Shown here: positions 10,667-21,700 of the stretch, piece after piece
How the letters are laid out: the number at the start of each line of letters is the position of its first letter
How positions within the stretch are numbered: position 1 is the stretch's first letter
NCBI GenBank assembly: GCA_947630685.1
Contig: CANRII010000002.1
Location: 1 to 53,232, forward strand
DNA from: an uncultured Ruminiclostridium sp.
GTDB taxonomy: Bacteria; Bacillota; Clostridia; Oscillospirales; Ruminococcaceae
Reading direction: 5' to 3'
Length of the DNA: 53,232 bases
Notes under the pieces: model-generated
The model's input: the letters and a program-made list of their open reading frames with translations, nothing else
Database searches by the model: none
Told to the model about the DNA's origin: nothing
Translations under genes and position numbers: made by a program

Positions 10667-13054
10667 TCAGCGCAGCACGGCGCCCAGCGCTTCCAGTGCC
10701 TTAAGCACCTTTGCCACCGACGCGTCCGCCTCTTCGTCCGTAAGCGTTGCATCCTTTTTCCTGAAAGTCAGCGTGTAGGAAAGGCTCTTTTTGCCGTCCG
10801 GCACCTGTTCTCCCTTATATACGTCAAAGAGCTTGACCGATTCAAGGTGTTTAGCGCTCTTCTTTATCGCCGAAATAAGCTCTCCGTTAGCCGTATCTTC
10901 ATCACAAACGACGCTGATGTCTCTGGTCGCCGCCGGGAATCTCGGCAGCGGCGAATATCTCACGTCTTCGCCTATGCTCTGTTCCAGACCGTCGAGATCT
11001 ACCACCGCGCAGTATACCTCCGCTCCTACGCCGAACGCCTTTGCCGCTCTCGGGTGTATCTGTCCCAAACGCGCTATCTCCGCGCCGTTTACCGTTACAA
11101 CGGCACATCTGCCGGGATGATATACCGGGTCGTCCGTGCAGGCGATAAACTCCGCGTCCTGTACGCCGAGCTTTGCAAGCAGTTCCTCTATCGCGCCTTT
11201 GAGCGTGAAGAAATCCTCATTCGCGCCGTATAATCCGTAACAAAGATAATCCTTTTCGGTCGGGAGCTCGTCCTTTCCGTGGGGGAAATACGCGCGCGCC
11301 GTTTCAAAGAACCTTGCCGCGAGGCTGCGGTTGTTATAATTTCTCCTTATTACCTCCATCATAGAGGTGAGCGGGCTGGTCCTCATCACCGAGGTGTCCT
11401 CGCCCAGCGGATTGCGGATAACGACGCTGTTCCTGTCCTGCTCTCTCATGCCGAGCAGCTCGTAATCCTTAGGAGAGATAAAGCTGTAAGTCATTATCTC
11501 GTAAAATCCCATGGAAAGCGATAACGCCGTCGCCCTGTCCTCTAACTTCTGGCGCGGGGTGCGCTTGCCCTGTCCGGACAGCATAGGCACGGTGGAGGCT
11601 ATATTGTTGTAGCCGTATATCCTCGCCACTTCCTCCGCTATGTCGCAGTCAAGGTGCATATCTATCCTGGTAGGCGGCACGATAAGCTCGTCGCCCTCTA
11701 TGCCGAAGCCCAGCCGCTTTAATATTGAGCGCTGCTCCTCCGGTGAAATATCTGAACCTAAAAGCTCGTTCACTCTGTCATAGTCCAGCTTTAACCGCTC
11801 CGGCTCATATTCGCCGCTCTTTGCGTCTATAATGCCGTCTACTATCTCTCCGCAGCCGAGCAGGTCTATCAGCTCCAGCGCCCTTTTAAGCGCCTTTTCC
11901 GCGTTTACGGGATTGAGTCCCTTTTCAAATCTGGAGCTCGCCTCGGTGCGCTCGCCCACTTTCTTTGCGGTGCGCCTTACGGATACTCCGTCAAAGCAAG
12001 CCGCCTCAAATACCACGGTAGTGGTGTCGTCCATGATACCGCTGTGTTCGCCGCCCATTACTCCGGCAATGGCTATCGGCTTTTTGCCGTCCGCGATTAT
12101 CAGCATTTCCTCCGAAAGCTGTACCGGCTGAGCCATTTCGTCCAGCAGCTTTAAGGTCTCGCCCGCCTTGGCATTTCTTACCGTGATGGTATTATCCTCC
12201 ACATAGCGCAGATCGAACGCGTGCATCGGGTGGCCGTATTCCAGCATGACGAAGTTTGTGATGTCAACAAGATTATTTATAGGGCGAACGCCGCTCGCGC
12301 GAAGTCTTCTTGCCAGCCAGCGCGGAGAGGGAGCTATCTTTACGTTCTTCACCATAGCCGCCATATAGCGCGAGCACAGCTTGGGATTTTCCACCTTTAC
12401 GGTAAGCTCGTCGTTTATATTCCCGCCCGCAGTCTTATACTCCGGCTCTTTGTAATTAAGAGGCGTATCGAACACCGCCGCGGCCTCCTGCGCAAGTCCT
12501 AATACCGAAAGGCAGTCGGGGCGGTTGTTGGTTATCTCGAATTCCACTATCTCGTCGTCTATTTCCAGCGCCTTGACAATGTCCATGCCGGGAGTCATCT
12601 TGTCAACGTCGGGGTCGTCGTTCAAGATAAGTATGCCGTCGTCCGCCACCGGGTAGGAAAAATCTCCCGGGGTAAGCCCCAGCTCCGCGTAAGAACACAT
12701 CATGCCGTTGCTTGCCACTCCGCGCAGCTTGCCCTTGGTTATCTTCGTGCCGTCGGCGAGCGTGCTGTTGTGCATACAAGCGGGCACTATCGCGCCGGGA
12801 AAAAGATTCTGCGCCGCGGTGACTATCTGCACCGGCTCACCCTGTCCCGCGTCAAGCTGACATACCCACAGCTTTTCGCTGTCCGGGTGACGCTCAAGGC
12901 TTATCACCTTAGCCACTACTATATTGGAAATAGGGGCGCTCATGCTGCGGTAGGTCTCCACCTTAGAGCCGCCCATCGTCATTTTGTCGGCAAATTCCTT
13001 TATCGGCATATCGGCTTTAACGTAATCGTTAAGCCATTTCATTGAAAGATCCAC
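10667..13054 (-). CDS. pheT: Phenylalanine--tRNA ligase beta subunit
   Basis: MKWLNDYV start, B3/B4 and B5 domains, C-terminal anticodon-binding-like domain; adjacent to pheS. Confidence 0.97.
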   Translation of the reverse strand: MDLSMKWLNDYVKADMPIKEFADKMTMGGSKVETYRSMSAPISNIVVAKVISLERHPDSEKLWVCQLDAGQGEPVQIVTAAQNLFPGAIVPACMHNSTLADGTKITKGKLRGVASNGMMCSYAELGLTPGDFSYPVADDGILILNDDPDVDKMTPGMDIVKALEIDDEIVEFEITNNRPDCLSVLGLAQEAAAVFDTPLNYKEPEYKTAGGNINDELTVKVENPKLCSRYMAAMVKNVKIAPSPRWLARRLRASGVRPINNLVDITNFVMLEYGHPMHAFDLRYVEDNTITVRNAKAGETLKLLDEMAQPVQLSEEMLIIADGKKPIAIAGVMGGEHSGIMDDTTTVVFEAACFDGVSVRRTAKKVGERTEASSRFEKGLNPVNAEKALKRALELIDLLGCGEIVDGIIDAKSGEYEPERLKLDYDRVNELLGSDISPEEQRSILKRLGFGIEGDELIVPPTRIDMHLDCDIAEEVARIYGYNNIASTVPMLSGQGKRTPRQKLEDRATALSLSMGFYEIMTYSFISPKDYELLGMREQDRNSVVIRNPLGEDTSVMRTSPLTSMMEVIRRNYNNRSLAARFFETARAYFPHGKDELPTEKDYLCYGLYGANEDFFTLKGAIEELLAKLGVQDAEFIACTDDPVYHPGRCAVVTVNGAEIARLGQIHPRAAKAFGVGAEVYCAVVDLDGLEQSIGEDVRYSPLPRFPAATRDISVVCDEDTANGELISAIKKSAKHLESVKLFDVYKGEQVPDGKKSLSYTLTFRKKDATLTDEEADASVAKVLKALEALGAVLR

Positions 13055-13072
13055 TTTATTATCTCCTGTTCT

Positions 13073-14095
13073 TTATCTGAATTGACTTAAAAATCTTATA
13101 TCGTTCTCGTACAGCAGTCTGAGGTCGTCGATATTGTATCTCATCATCGCGATACGCTCAAGACCTATGCCGAACGCAAAGCCGCTGTATTCATTCGGGT
13201 CTATGCCGCAGTTTATAAGCACCTGCGGGTGTACAAGCCCGCTGCCCAGCATTTCTATCCAGCCCTCGCCCTTGCACAAAGCGCAGCCCGCTCCGTGGCA
13301 TTTGAAGCATTGGAGGTCCACCTCCGCGGACGGCTCGGTATAAGGGAAATGGTGCGGGCGGAATCTCAGCTTGATATCCTCGCCGTAAAGCCTTTTTGCA
13401 AATATCTCCAGCGTGCCTTTAAGGTCGCCGAAGGTTATCTTTTTATCTACCACTAATCCCTCGCATTGATGGAATATCGGAGAGTGGGTAGCGTCCACCG
13501 CATCGGAACGGTAAACGCGCCCCGGGCTGATTATCGCGATAGGCGGCTTGTGCGCCAGCATTTCGCGTATCTGCACCGAGGAGGTCTGCGTCCTCAGCAG
13601 TATTTTATCGGTGATGTAGAAAGTGTCCTGCTCGTCGCGGGCGGGATGTCCCTCGTCGGTGTTGAGCATGTCGAACACGTACTTGGTCTCCTCCACCTCG
13701 GGGCCGTCCACTACGGTATAGCCCATTCCGCGGAATATCTCCTTAAGATCGTCCAAAACTATATTCAGCGGGTGGCGGGAACCGGTGAGGCTTTGTTTTC
13801 CCGGCAGAGTGACGTCTATCTTTTCCGCGCTTAGCTTTGCGTCCAGCTCCGCGGCTTTAAGCTGCGCGTTCTTCACGTTTATCGCTTCGTCCAGCGCCTG
13901 GCGCACGGAGTTTGCAAGCTGTCCCATAGCGGGGCGCTCCTCAGCGGAAAGGCTGCCCATGGATTTAAGTATCGCGGTAAGCTCTCCTTTTTTGCCGAGA
14001 TATTTAACACGCAGTGCGTCAAGGTCTTTTATGCTGCCGCAATCGGATATCGCCGACAGCGCCTCTTTTTCTATATTCTGCAATTGCTCTTTCAT
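13073..14095 (-). CDS. pheS: Phenylalanine--tRNA ligase alpha subunit
   Basis: Class II motifs FRPHHFPYTEPSAEVD and FGIGLERIAMMRY. Confidence 0.97.
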   Translation of the reverse strand: MKEQLQNIEKEALSAISDCGSIKDLDALRVKYLGKKGELTAILKSMGSLSAEERPAMGQLANSVRQALDEAINVKNAQLKAAELDAKLSAEKIDVTLPGKQSLTGSRHPLNIVLDDLKEIFRGMGYTVVDGPEVEETKYVFDMLNTDEGHPARDEQDTFYITDKILLRTQTSSVQIREMLAHKPPIAIISPGRVYRSDAVDATHSPIFHQCEGLVVDKKITFGDLKGTLEIFAKRLYGEDIKLRFRPHHFPYTEPSAEVDLQCFKCHGAGCALCKGEGWIEMLGSGLVHPQVLINCGIDPNEYSGFAFGIGLERIAMMRYNIDDLRLLYENDIRFLSQFR

Positions 14096-14223
14096 TAGTT
14101 TTCTTCCTTATTTATAACTTTTTTCAACGGGATACGGCAAGCCGTAAAGCCGTCAAATGAGGCAGAGCTGCTATGCTCCACGGATACCGCCCCCTTTCGG
14201 CTTTTACAGGCATAAACCTGCAT
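14095..14223 (-). other. Possible 42-codon leader ORF overlapping the pheS start as TAATG
   Basis: MQVYACKSRKGAVSVEHSSSASFDGFTACRIPLKKVINKEEN* read directly; no SD; starts about 3 nt after the predicted transcription start. Confidence 0.35.
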
Positions 14224-14231
14224 ACTAATCT

Positions 14232-14262
14232 ATTATAACAGAATTGTAAGGCTTTTGCAAGT
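14232..14262 (-). promoter_or_regulatory. Sigma-A-type promoter for pheST
   Basis: Minus strand TTGCAA-N17-TATAAT. Confidence 0.75.
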
Positions 14263-14366
14263 CCTAAATCCGTATTTTGCATATTTTTTGCGGTATAATT
14301 CCGACGCGCGGTTGATTTTTCTCACAAAATATGGTAATATATATACAAAACTACGGAGGTGATAAT

Positions 14367-14708
14367 ATGCCGTTCATAAACGTAACGACAAATGTAAAGA
14401 TGCCCGCCGAAAAGTGCAACGAGATAAAATCCGCGCTCGGCAAGGCGATAACCGCGATCCCCGGCAAAAGCGAAAGCTGGCTCATGGTAGGGTTCAATCC
14501 GGAATACACGCTGTATTTCAAAGGCTCAAGCGCTCCCGCCGCAATAGCAGAGGTAAGTGTGTACGGTTCTCCCTCGTCCTCATCGCTGAACGAGCTTACC
14601 GGAAAGATAACCGATATCCTTTCCGACAGCCTTTCGGTCAGCCCGGACAGAATTTATGTAAGCTACAGCGCTACCGGCGACTGGGGCTGGAACGGTCAGA
14701 ATTTCTGA
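14367..14708 (+). CDS. MIF/phenylpyruvate tautomerase-like protein
   Basis: MPFINVTTNVKMPAEK... with N-terminal Pro after Met, NPEYTLYFKGSSAPAA, DRIYVSYSATGDWGWNGQNF; RBS GGAGGTG. Track ORF start at 14331 is upstream of this. Confidence 0.88.
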   Translation: MPFINVTTNVKMPAEKCNEIKSALGKAITAIPGKSESWLMVGFNPEYTLYFKGSSAPAAIAEVSVYGSPSSSSLNELTGKITDILSDSLSVSPDRIYVSYSATGDWGWNGQNF

Positions 14709-14720
14709 CAAAATACAAAT

Positions 14721-14754
14721 AAAAGACCGTGGTCCAAACGCCACGGTCTTTTAG
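14721..14754. terminator. Bidirectional terminator hairpin
   Basis: AAAAGACCGTGG-tccaaacg-CCACGGTCTTTT. Confidence 0.85.
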
Positions 14755-14805
14755 ATTCAAAACATTGTCCTTCGGCTGTTTTCAGCCTCACATAAGTAAA
14801 ATTAC

Positions 14806-15027
14806 TTACTTATTCTTCTTCTTAAGAACTATACCGCTTACGGTAAGAGCGCCTGCTGCGAGAGCTGCGGGAACTACGGTAAGAACAACACCGGTAGTCG
14901 GGTTGTTGGGAGTGCCGCTGGAAGCTCCGGGAGCTGCGGGTGCAGTATCAACGTCAGCTGCGAAAGCTGCGGTGGAGCAAGCTGCTATAGCAGCGATGCA
15001 AGCGATAGAAGCAAGTATCTTTTTCAT
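14806..15027 (-). CDS. Very small secreted protein with NPTTG sorting-signal-like C-terminus
   Basis: 73 aa: signal peptide, short Ala/Pro linker, NPTTG, hydrophobic stretch, KKKNK tail. Confidence 0.75.
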   Translation of the reverse strand: MKKILASIACIAAIAACSTAAFAADVDTAPAAPGASSGTPNNPTTGVVLTVVPAALAAGALTVSGIVLKKKNK

Positions 15028-15192
15028 TTCTTTATCCTCCTGAACTTATCTTTTTCATTCGATCAATTAAGCAGTCTGTCTGTCCGTTCAAAAAGTTTCA
15101 ATCTATTTTATTTTTTTCGGTTTTTTCTGCTTACATTTGCGCAGTCTTGACACATTGAGAAAAAGTTTCACTTTTTGCAAAAAAATTTTTTC

Positions 15193-15223
15193 AAAAAAAA
15201 TCCCTCCGGCAAAACCGAAGGGT
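15193..15223 (-). terminator. Terminator downstream of khpA
   Basis: Minus strand CCCTTCGG-TTTT-GCCGGAGGG followed by ATTTTTTTT. Confidence 0.7.
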
Positions 15224-15325
15224 AGCAGCTCAAGCTGCCGCTTATTTTATCCAAAGGGCAAACCCCGTGTACAAAATAAGCCTGTTGTAATCAGACTGTT
15301 ATTATTATGCCGTTTGCCAAAAAGC

Positions 15326-15574
15326 TCAGTCGATCTCGACCATTACCTTCTGGTTGTATCTTACAGCGCCGGCGCGCATTATAGTACGGATAGCCTTGGC
15401 GATCCTGCCCTGCTTTCCTATAACGCGTCCCATGTCATCGGGGGCAACATGAAGATGATAAACGGTAGTACCCTCCTCGTTCGGCTCGTCAACGGTAACT
15501 TCTATCGCCGACTTGTCGTCAACAAGCTCCTGTACCATAGCAATAAGCAATTCTTTCATAACGTTTCCTTTCAT
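15326..15574 (-). CDS. khpA: KH-domain RNA-binding protein KhpA
   Basis: GRVIGKQGRIAKAIRTIMRA KH motif; next to rpsP-ffh. Confidence 0.93.
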   Translation of the reverse strand: MKGNVMKELLIAMVQELVDDKSAIEVTVDEPNEEGTTVYHLHVAPDDMGRVIGKQGRIAKAIRTIMRAGAVRYNQKVMVEID

Positions 15575-15616
15575 AAAACAGCGTCAAAGCTGTTTGCCAG
15601 CTTGATCTTCTTTCTT

Positions 15617-15859
15617 TTATTTCTTTTCTTCGCTGATCTTTATCAGCTTGTTTACCGTATCGGTGGGTTTAGCACCGTTTGCGATCCATTTCTTTACCTT
15701 ATCCATATCCATGGATATAACAGACGGCTCCTTGGTGGGGTCGTAGTAGCCTACTTCCTCAATAAAGCGTCCATCTCTCGGGTATCGTGAATCCGCTACG
15801 ACGATCCTGTAGAACGGGTTTTTCTTAGCGCCCATTCTCCTGAGTCTGATTTTTACCAT
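15617..15859 (-). CDS. rpsP: 30S ribosomal protein S16
   Basis: [41 protein letters not shown]; internal Met chosen as start. Confidence 0.97.
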   Translation of the reverse strand: MVKIRLRRMGAKKNPFYRIVVADSRYPRDGRFIEEVGYYDPTKEPSVISMDMDKVKKWIANGAKPTDTVNKLIKISEEKK

Positions 15860-15915
15860 TTTGTCACCTCCTGCTGTCGATTTTTTGTATTTTAACCTTG
15901 CGGATAAAATCCTTA

Positions 15916-17268
15916 TCACATTCCGGGAAAGCCGCTCATCCCGCCCATCGGGAATTTAGGCAGTCTTCTTTTCTTTCCGCGAAGTCCGCCCATCTGCTTT
16001 ACCATCTTCTGCATAGCGTCGTACTGCTTTAACAGCTGGTTGACGTCCTCTACTCTGGTACCGCTTCCCGCGGCGATACGGCGTTTTCGCTTGGCGTCTA
16101 TCAGCGACGGACGCTCCCGCTCCGCTTTAGTCATGGAGGAAATGATAGCCTTGGTGCGGTACATCTTCCGCTCGTCTATGTCCTCTTCCTTTATCTTTCC
16201 GCCTACGCCCGGCAGCATCTTTACCAGCGAGGATATGCTGCCCATTTTTTCTATCTGCTCAAACTGGGCGTAAAGGTCGTTCATATCGAATTTATTTTCC
16301 TTGAGCCGCTTTGCCAGCCGCTCCTGCTCCTTTTCGTCCACCGTCGCTTTCGCCTTGTCGATAAGCGAGAGCACGTCGCCCATGCCGAGTATCCTGTCCG
16401 CCATGCGGTCAGGGTGGAATTGCTCGAGCTCGTCTATCTTTTCGCCTACTCCGGCGAATTTTATAGGCTTTCCGGTAACCGCCAAGACCGACAGCGCCGC
16501 GCCGCCTCTGGTATCGCCGTCCAGCTTTGTAAGGACAACGCCAGTAATGTCCAGCAATTCGTTAAAGCTCTTGGCTACGTTCACCGCGTCCTGTCCTGTC
16601 ATGGAGTCCACCACCAGCAGTATCTCCTGCGGGGATACCGTCTGTTTGATGTTTTTCAGTTCGTCCATAAGCTGCTCGTCGATATGCAGACGGCCTGCCG
16701 TATCCAGCAGCACAACGTCGTATCCGTTGTCCTTAGCGTAACGCACGCCCTCCTGCGCCACCTTTACCGGGTCGGTCTGACCCAGCTCGAACACCGGAGC
16801 GCCCGCCTTTTCGCCTACTATCTTAAGCTGTTCGATAGCGGCGGGACGGTAGATATCGCAGCCCACCAGCAGCGGACGGCGGTTCATGCCGCGCAGATAC
16901 TTCGCGAGCTTCGCGCTGTGCGTGGTCTTACCCGCGCCCTGAAGCCCGCACATCATTATAACGCACGGAGGTTTTGACGGAAAGCTGATATGTGAGGATT
17001 CCCCGCCCATGAGGTTTATAAGCTCGTCGTGAACTATGTCTATAACCTGCTGAGCCGGGGTGAGGCTGTTCATTACCTCGCTGCCTACAGCGCGTTCGCT
17101 GACCTTTGCGACGAAGTCCTTTACCACCGGAAAGCTCACGTCCGCCTCCAGCAGCGCCATCTTTACCTCGCGCATCGCATCTTTTACGTCCTTTTCGTTC
17201 AGCTTGCCGTGATTTTTCAGCTTGCCGAACACCTTGCCGAGCTTGTCGGAAAGTCCCTCAAACGCCAT
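15916..17268 (-). CDS. ffh: Signal recognition particle protein Ffh
   Basis: [39 protein letters not shown]-terminal M domain. Confidence 0.97.
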   Translation of the reverse strand: MAFEGLSDKLGKVFGKLKNHGKLNEKDVKDAMREVKMALLEADVSFPVVKDFVAKVSERAVGSEVMNSLTPAQQVIDIVHDELINLMGGESSHISFPSKPPCVIMMCGLQGAGKTTHSAKLAKYLRGMNRRPLLVGCDIYRPAAIEQLKIVGEKAGAPVFELGQTDPVKVAQEGVRYAKDNGYDVVLLDTAGRLHIDEQLMDELKNIKQTVSPQEILLVVDSMTGQDAVNVAKSFNELLDITGVVLTKLDGDTRGGAALSVLAVTGKPIKFAGVGEKIDELEQFHPDRMADRILGMGDVLSLIDKAKATVDEKEQERLAKRLKENKFDMNDLYAQFEQIEKMGSISSLVKMLPGVGGKIKEEDIDERKMYRTKAIISSMTKAERERPSLIDAKRKRRIAAGSGTRVEDVNQLLKQYDAMQKMVKQMGGLRGKKRRLPKFPMGGMSGFPGM

Positions 17269-17281
17269 ACCGTCACCTCCT

Positions 17282-17620
17282 TTAAGAATAGATTATGTTC
17301 CTTAATTTCTCTATCAGCCGCAAAATTTCGCCGCGCTGAGTTAAGCTTATGCCCTCGGCGGCTCTTTGCAGCTCGTCTAAAGCGTCGGATAGTTCTTTGT
17401 GCCGTTTAGCGCAGCCCAAAGCCTCCTCCAGCCGGAGAAGATACTCCTGCGCGCCGGTTATGCTCTTATGCACGCCCTGACGGGTAATGCCGTTGTTCTC
17501 GGCTATCTCCGCCAATGAAAGATCCTCGTTGTAATACGCGCTGAGCGTATCGTACTGCTTTTCGGTAAGCATTGCTCCGTATATATCCAGCAAAACGGCG
17601 TTGTCGAGATTTTTTGCCAT
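17282..17620 (-). CDS. ylxM: YlxM-family DNA-binding protein
   Basis: LLDIYGAMLTEKQYDTLSAYYNEDLSLAEIAENNGITRQGVHKSI; directly upstream of ffh. Confidence 0.93.
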   Translation of the reverse strand: MAKNLDNAVLLDIYGAMLTEKQYDTLSAYYNEDLSLAEIAENNGITRQGVHKSITGAQEYLLRLEEALGCAKRHKELSDALDELQRAAEGISLTQRGEILRLIEKLRNIIYS

Positions 17621-17750
17621 ATACGCTCCTTTATCGATCGGCGGCTTTATCGCTCTGAACAGTATAAGCGCGGTGTAATCTATTTTTGGTTTACACCCTG
17701 CCTTATCTATTATACACATTTTTTTTCGCTTGTCAAGTGTATTTGATAAA

Positions 17751-18248
17751 TTATTTTCCTTTTATCAGTCCTACTATCATTTCGACGGTATCTTCCGCGT
17801 GCTCGGCGCAGTCTATGGTAAGATCGGCGTACCTTTCATAATACGGGGCGCGCTCCGTCAAAATATCGCTTATGCTTTCCCCTTTTTTACACGCGATGCC
17901 GCGGGTCTTTATATTGGTGAGCCGGCGTATCAGCTCGTCGGTAGGGACTTTAAGATATATACATATCCCGTCTTTTTTTAAGCTGTCCATTCCCTTATCG
18001 GAAAATACCGCCGAGCCTCCGGTAGCTATCACCGTGCGGTGCGGCTTTACCGACAGCAACGCCTGTTCCTCCGCGGCTAAAAAGCCGTCCAGCCCGTCGG
18101 TATCTATTATGCTTTGTAAAGGTCTGCCCTGCTGCTTTTGTATCACAAGATCGGTATCGCAAAAATCGTAAGCAAGGCTTTTCGCAAGCAGTACGCCCAC
18201 CGTGCTTTTCCCGGCGCCCGGCATACCGATAAGTATTATATTATCCAT
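17751..18248 (-). CDS. aroK: Shikimate kinase
   Basis: IILIGMPGAGKSTVGVLLAKSL, DTDLVIQ, ATGGSAVF. Confidence 0.93.
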   Translation of the reverse strand: MDNIILIGMPGAGKSTVGVLLAKSLAYDFCDTDLVIQKQQGRPLQSIIDTDGLDGFLAAEEQALLSVKPHRTVIATGGSAVFSDKGMDSLKKDGICIYLKVPTDELIRRLTNIKTRGIACKKGESISDILTERAPYYERYADLTIDCAEHAEDTVEMIVGLIKGK

Positions 18249-18258
18249 TTTTATCCTT

Positions 18259-18741
18259 TCAAGCGCTTGGCTGTATATAAGTCCAATCGTTTCCTATATC
18301 CTCGTAAGAATATCCCTCGGCTTCGGTAACTTTCCCGTAGGCAAGCCGCTTTGTGCCGCTTTTATTAAAATCGAAATACACCGCGCCGTCCGATTTGCTT
18401 ATCCCCCAGCAGTAGCCGTGACAAAGCACGTCCACGCTTTCCGACAGCTTTTCCTTTATCCGCGCGCTGTTTTCGTCGTACTCTATCAGGGATCTTTCAA
18501 ATATCCCCTTTTTGGTGACGGTTATAGTAAAATCCCCGCAGGAAAGCGCCTCGGCGGTTATGTCGCTAAGTATTGAGGAATACTTCTCCTTTACCTGCAA
18601 TATCTCCCCACGCTCAAACTCGGTAATACCGGCTCTGAGCAAAATGTCCCGCAGAAAGAACGAGCCTATCAGCAGTACCAGCGCCGCCGCTATTATAATA
18701 AAGGTTATCAGCTTTTTCTTAGTCGTTTTTTCTTTCGCCAT
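18259..18741 (-). CDS. Hypothetical membrane-anchored protein
   Basis: Single N-terminal TM; tight spacing to mfd and aroK. Confidence 0.7.
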   Translation of the reverse strand: MAKEKTTKKKLITFIIIAAALVLLIGSFFLRDILLRAGITEFERGEILQVKEKYSSILSDITAEALSCGDFTITVTKKGIFERSLIEYDENSARIKEKLSESVDVLCHGYCWGISKSDGAVYFDFNKSGTKRLAYGKVTEAEGYSYEDIGNDWTYIQPSA

Positions 18742-18743
18742 TT

Positions 18744-21700
18744 TTATATCCCCTCGTTATTATTAAGCGTTTCCAGCACGGCTTTAAGCACGCCGAGCGG
18801 CTTTTCGTCCTCCGACATTACCACCTTAAAGCAGGGCTTTCCGGTGAGATTCAGCAACAGCCTCTTGCCGAATTTGCCGGACAGCGAGGATATTTTCAGC
18901 ATCATGCCCCTGTCGGTATTGCCGAGATAGAACACTATCGCGCTGCCGCTTTGTATTATCTCGGTCATATCCAGCTGCTGCGCCATGTGTCTGAGCCGCG
19001 CGACCTCCACAAGTCCCTGCACCGTCGCGGGCAGTTCTCCGTAGCGGTCGATAAGCTCATCGGTTACGTCGTAAGCGTCCTCGGTATTTTCTATACGCGC
19101 TATCTTGCGGTAGCAGTCTATCCTTTGCGCCTGATTGGAAATATAATCCTCCGGTATGAACGCGTCCGCCTTGATGTCGATAAGGCATTCCGGCTTTATC
19201 TCCACCTTTTCGCCGCGCTGCTCCGCGATAGCCTCGTTAAGCAGCTTGATATACATATCATAACCCACCGTTTCAAGATGTCCCGACTGGCTCTGTCCGA
19301 GTATAGAACCCGCGCCGCGTATCTCAAGATCTTTCATAGCTATCCTAAAGCCGGAGCCGAACCGCGTAAATTCCCGTATCGCTTCCAGTCGGCGGACCGC
19401 TATCTCGGTCAGCATTTTGCCGCGCTTAAAGGTGAAATACGCGTACGCTCTGCGCCCCGTCCTGCCGACCCTGCCTCTTAACTGGTGCAGCTGCGCAAGT
19501 CCCATGCGGTCGGCGTTTTCTATCACAAGGGTGTTTACGTTAGGCACGTCCACGCCTGTTTCTATTATAGTGGTACAGACAAGTATCTCTATCTGTCCCT
19601 CTATCAGCCGCCGCCAGACGTCCATAAGCTCTTCCTCGCCCATTTTGCCGTGCGCGATGCCTATCTTAGCCTGCGGCACCATTTTTTGCACCTCTGCCGC
19701 GCAGGAATATATGCTCTCTACCCGGTTATGCAGGTAGTACACCTGACCGCCACGCCTTAATTCCTTATTTATCGCCTGAGTGATAACCCCTCGGTCGTAC
19801 TCGGCGACGTAGGTAGTCACCGGGTGACGGTCGCCGGGCGGCGTTTCTATCACGCTCATATCGCGTATGCCGGACATCGCCATATTCAGCGTGCGTGGTA
19901 TCGGAGTAGCGGACAGGGTAAGTATATCCACCTGCGGGTGGGATTCCTTCAGCTTTTCCTTATGATTGACGCCGAAGCGCTGTTCCTCGTCTATCACGAC
20001 CAGACCGAGGTCAAAAAATTTCACGTCGTCCTGCACAAGCCGATGAGTCCCGACGATTATATCTATATCGCCCTCCTCCAGCTTTTTGAGTATCAGCTTT
20101 TGCTCTTTGGGAGAACGAAAGCGGGACAGCATCTCCGTCTTTACGTCAAAGCCCTCCATGCGCTTTAGTATCGTCTGATAGTGCTGCCATGCCAATACGG
20201 TGGTAGGCACGAGTATCGCGCATTGCTTGCCGTCCTCAACGCATTTGAACGCGGCGCGCAAAGCGACCTCCGTCTTGCCGAAGCCCACGTCCCCGCACAA
20301 CAGCCGCTCCATCGGAACGGTCTTCATCATGTCGCTTTTTATCTCGCTGACGCAGCGCAGCTGATCGTCCGTTTCCACATAGCTGAAATGATTTTCAAAT
20401 ATCTCCTGCCGCTCGTCGTCCGGAGAGAACGCGAAGCCCTCCAGCTTCATTCGCTTTGAGTACAGCGCGATAAGCTCCGTCGCCATCTCCTTTGCGGCGG
20501 TCTTTGCGCGGGATTTGGACTTTTTCCACGCGTCGGTGCTGAGTTTATTGAGCTTTACGCTTTCCTTTTCCCCGCCGCCTATATATCTTGAAATAAGGTC
20601 GAGCTGCGTCACCGGAACATACAGCACGTCGGTGCCCGCGTATTTTATCTTGATATAATCCTTTGATACCTTGTCCGCGGTAAGCTTCTGCACGCCCTCG
20701 AATATCCCTATGCCGTAAGAATTATGCACCACAAGATCGCCCTGGGATATCTCGTCAAGGCTGTGCAGCCTGCCCTTGCGGTTGGCTTTTGATAAAGGTG
20801 CGCTGCGCGTTACCGCGGCGGACGCGCGGGTCATCACCGTAAGCCTGCTTTCGGTATATTCAAATCCGGCGGTCAAGGTGCCGGGCACTACCGTTATCTT
20901 CTTGGCGTACAGCTTTTTCGGCTTGTCGGAATGATCGGCGGGAAAACCGTCGTCCCTTAAGTCCTGAGCTAACAGCTTAGCGGATTTTTCCGTGCCGGAA
21001 AATATCACGATGGAGTAATTGGACTTCATGCGGCTTTTAAGCTCCTCGTGCAGCAGACGGTATTCGCCGCTCCACGGGGCAAGCTGGTTCGCCTTAGCGG
21101 ATATCACCGAGGCAAGCTGCAATCCGCCGCCGCGCAAAAAGGTATCCATATACAGCTTTGCCTTAGCGGCGCGCTCGTTATATTCCGCGCGGGTGAGCAA
21201 ATACTTATCCAGCCCACGGGTAAGCACTCCGTCCTCGGTCAGCAGCTTTAAGTCGTCGGTGTGCGCCGCGTAAGCCGCCCTCGCGCTCTCTGCGGAGGAA
21301 AAGGTCTCGCAGATAATAAGCGCGCCGGCGTAATCGAACACGCTTTCCGGCTTATCATAGCACAGCGGGTAATATCTTTGCAGGCAGGATACCTCCACCC
21401 CGCCGGAGAGTCTTTCTATATCCGCGCGTATGCGGGATAACGCCCTGTCGTCGGAAATTTTCCTGCGCGATACCCTATCGGCAAATTCGCCGAGCTTTTT
21501 CGCCATCTGCTCCCGACTTTCGAATATCACCTCGCCGCAGGGGGTGACGGTGACGCTTTTCACGGTATCTATCCTGCGCTGAGTTTCAAGGTCGAATGAG
21601 GACACGGTGTCTATCTCGTCGCCCCAAAGCTCTATCCTGACGGGATATTCCCCATTTACCGGGTATATGTCGGCGAGCGCGCCGCGAAAGGAAAACTGTC

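Noticed and set aside
14095-14262. T-box riboswitch upstream of pheST
   Set aside because: The leader is only about 130 nt and the GGGGGCGGTATCCGTGG segment does not match AGGGUGGNACCGCG.
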